From Gammaproteobacteria bacterium (GTDB lineage: Bacteria; Pseudomonadota; Gammaproteobacteria; Arenicellales; DRJH01): DNA of 6,960 nt. A program made the position numbers and the translations under genes. A model generated the notes under the pieces. That model saw nothing but the letters and a program-made list of their open reading frames with translations. It was not told the origin of the DNA and searched no databases. The DNA is taken from the NCBI GenBank assembly GCA_011052285.1, contig DRJH01000184.1, positions 1 to 6,960 on the forward strand, in the 5' to 3' direction. Positions within the stretch are counted from its first letter, which is position 1; each line of letters opens with the position of its first letter. Below are positions 5,645 through 6,960 of the stretch, piece by piece.

Positions 5645-6760
5645 ATGTATCGTCTGCTGCGCTCGCTACTGTTCCTGATGGATCCGGAAAAGAGCCATCA
5701 GGCCACGATCTGGCTGTTGACCCGGGCCTGTCGTTTTCCAGCACTGTTGCAATGGTTTGCAGATCGAGCCAAGCGACATCAACCGCCATTACCTTGCAAG
5801 GTAATGGGCCTGGAATTTCCTCACCCGATCGGACTCGCAGCAGGTTTTGACAAAGATGCCGACTGCTTTGAAGCCTTCTTTGCGCTGGGTCTGGGCTTTG
5901 TTGAAGCCGGTACGGTCACGCCCCGACCACAACCTGGAAATCCACGACCACGGCTGTTCCGATTACCGGAACAGCAGGCCATTATTAACCGCATGGGTTT
6001 TAACAGTGCCGGACTCGACGTATTCGCACACGGCCTGCAGCAACACTGGAGCCGCTATCCGGTGGGCGCAAACCTGGGCAAGAATCGTGACACCCCCATC
6101 GATGAGGCCCTGCAGGATTATGTAAGTGGCCTGAACAGGGTGGCTGCTCTTGCAGACTATGTGGTGATCAATATTTCCTCACCCAATACCGCACAATTGC
6201 GTGAATTACAACAGGCCAAAACCCTGCGGGCCTTGTTAGAGCCACTGCTCAAACACCGCAATCAACTTTGCCTCAAACTCGGTCACCCTCTGCCACTGCT
6301 GGTCAAGATTGCCCCCGACCTTGATCACAGCGAGCTGTGTACCATTGCGGAAACCCTGCTGGATCTGGCGGTGGATGGTGTTATCGCCACCAACACGACG
6401 ATTCGTCATCCAACTGTCAATGGCCTGCCGTTGTCCGGGGAAACCGGCGGGCTCAGTGGCCAGCCACTTTTTCCACAATCCCTGCAAGTCGTACACACGT
6501 TATTTGAAGTACTTCAGGGCCAAATACCGATTATTGGTGTTGGTGGGATCGACTCACCACAACGGGCCTGGAAAATGCTCCTTGCCGGCGCTGATCTACT
6601 ACAGGTCTACAGTGCTTTAATCTATCAGGGCCCGGAACTGATTCGCCGAATCCTGCAATTTCTTGAACAACAACGTAGCCAGGAAAACTGCGTTACCCTG
6701 GCTGAAGCAGTTGCCAGTGCGCGATCCGGCAGCTCTTTAGCCGGGCTTTTGCAACCATAA
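5645..6760 (+). CDS. pyrD: Dihydroorotate dehydrogenase (quinone), class 2
   Basis: PyrD oxidises dihydroorotate to orotate in pyrimidine synthesis and passes electrons through FMN to membrane quinone. From the ATG at 5645 the product has 371 residues. It starts MYRLLRSLLFLMDPEKSH, the N-terminal helical part that docks class 2 enzymes to the inner membrane. Conserved blocks are PIGLAAGFDKD (61-71), EAGTVTPRPQPGNPRPRLFR (87-106), NRMGFNSAG (115-123), NLGKNRDTP (143-151), VINISSPNT (174-182) with catalytic Ser179 (E. coli Ser175), KIAPDL (221-226), DGVIATNTT (244-252), GGLSG (268-272), and the FMN-phosphate sites IIGVGGIDS (296-304) and YSALIYQGP (322-330). A tail of about 30 residues after the point where the E. 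coli protein (336 residues) ends looks genuine but has no known motif. The 3' end overlaps convergent bioD by 24 bases. Confidence 0.97.
   Translation: MYRLLRSLLFLMDPEKSHQATIWLLTRACRFPALLQWFADRAKRHQPPLPCKVMGLEFPHPIGLAAGFDKDADCFEAFFALGLGFVEAGTVTPRPQPGNPRPRLFRLPEQQAIINRMGFNSAGLDVFAHGLQQHWSRYPVGANLGKNRDTPIDEALQDYVSGLNRVAALADYVVINISSPNTAQLRELQQAKTLRALLEPLLKHRNQLCLKLGHPLPLLVKIAPDLDHSELCTIAETLLDLAVDGVIATNTTIRHPTVNGLPLSGETGGLSGQPLFPQSLQVVHTLFEVLQGQIPIIGVGGIDSPQRAWKMLLAGADLLQVYSALIYQGPELIRRILQFLEQQRSQENCVTLAEAVASARSGSSLAGLLQP
5786..5807. repeat. Perfect 22-bp palindrome inside pyrD
   Basis: The half-site CCATTACCTTG is followed directly by its exact reverse complement CAAGGTAATGG, with no spacer. 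It encodes PyrD residues 48-55 (Pro-Leu-Pro-Cys-Lys-Val-Met and the first base of Gly). A perfect 11-base half-site is not expected often by chance in 7 kb. It could be a dimeric protein-binding site or a cruciform or hairpin, or a coincidence of codon choice. It matches no operator I recognise. Confidence 0.8.
5953..5975. repeat. Nine-bp inverted repeat inside pyrD
   Basis: GCTGTTCCG at 5953-5961 and its reverse complement CGGAACAGC at 5967-5975 flank a five-base loop, ATTAC. It lies in the codons for Arg-Leu-Phe-Arg-Leu-Pro-Glu-Gln. The stem could form in the mRNA. The conserved RLFRL peptide fixes much of the first arm, and the repeat may be chance. No T-run follows, so it is not a classical terminator. 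Confidence 0.6.
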
Positions 6761-6960
6761 TATCTCGGGCTCATCAGGCACAGGCTGCCAGGGGATACTT
6801 GCCAGCAACGGTGCGGTGATGCGCTCTTGCAAACTTTCGATATTGGCTTCTAACTGCAACATTTCCGGATCCAGCACATTGGCCACCCAACCATACAAAT
6901 CCAGCTTACAGGCCATGATTGCGGCCACGGTAAGTAGTGCATGGTTGAGGCAACCCAGAC
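6737..6960 (-). CDS. bioD: Dethiobiotin synthetase, C-terminal part (5' end beyond right edge)
   Basis: BioD makes dethiobiotin from 7,8-diaminopelargonate, CO2 and ATP, the step before biotin synthase; it is a cytosolic homodimer. Only the last 74 codons are inside the window, ending at a TAA (6739-6737). The fragment begins LGCLNHALLT, matching the conserved LGCINHAMLT of E. coli BioD that follows the P-loop-fold core, continues to LDLYGWVANVLDP (E. coli GLTLAGWVAND), and contains ITAPLLASIPW (E. coli IPAPLLGEIPW). An apparent start at 6928 is an internal GTG within this longer frame, not a true start. The P-loop is outside the window. It is convergent with pyrD and its last codons lie inside the end of pyrD. 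The neighbouring genes to the right are probably other biotin genes, but they are not visible. Confidence 0.88.
   Translation of the reverse strand, partial: LGCLNHALLTVAAIMACKLDLYGWVANVLDPEMLQLEANIESLQERITAPLLASIPWQPVPDEPEILWLQKPG

Overview
The window looks like chromosomal DNA of a gammaproteobacterium. The PurB, PyrD, PomA/PomB and BioD-like proteins carry long stretches that match what I remember of Escherichia and Vibrio homologues. The flagellar stator is of the sodium-driven (PomAB) type, which fits a marine, brackish or haloalkaline relative, but I cannot name a genus. No tRNA, rRNA, insertion sequence, CRISPR array or prophage was seen.

Layout, left to right. (1) Bases 1-616, minus strand: a small protein-kinase-fold protein, cut by the left edge and divergent from purB. 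(2) 688-2109, plus: purB, adenylosuccinate lyase. (3) 2110-2271: a non-coding leader with a TATAAT box and several mutually exclusive hairpins, one of which could hide the ribosome binding site of the next gene. (4) 2272-4805, plus: a compact cassette of pomA, pomB and a PilZ-domain gene. (5) 4838-5563, plus: a GTG-started RsuA/RluB/E/F-family pseudouridine synthase. (6) 5645-6760, plus: pyrD, class 2 dihydroorotate dehydrogenase. (7) 6737-6960, minus: the C-terminal end of bioD, convergent with pyrD and overlapping it by 24 bases.

How the genes work together. PomA and PomB form the inner-membrane sodium channel and peptidoglycan-anchored stator that turns the flagellum. The neighbouring PilZ protein is a natural candidate for a c-di-GMP-responsive regulator of that stator, because other PilZ proteins (YcgR, FlgZ) act on stators or the rotor. 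Its PilZ domain is unusual: the two ligand motifs are about 95 residues apart and the second lacks the usual Asp/Asn. PomB also has a Gln-rich linker and a long Asn/Asp/Gly-rich tail. The other genes are housekeeping: purine synthesis, pyrimidine synthesis, rRNA modification and biotin synthesis. The most interesting part of the window is the stator-PilZ cassette with its structured leader, sitting among housekeeping genes and not next to other flagellar genes within this window.
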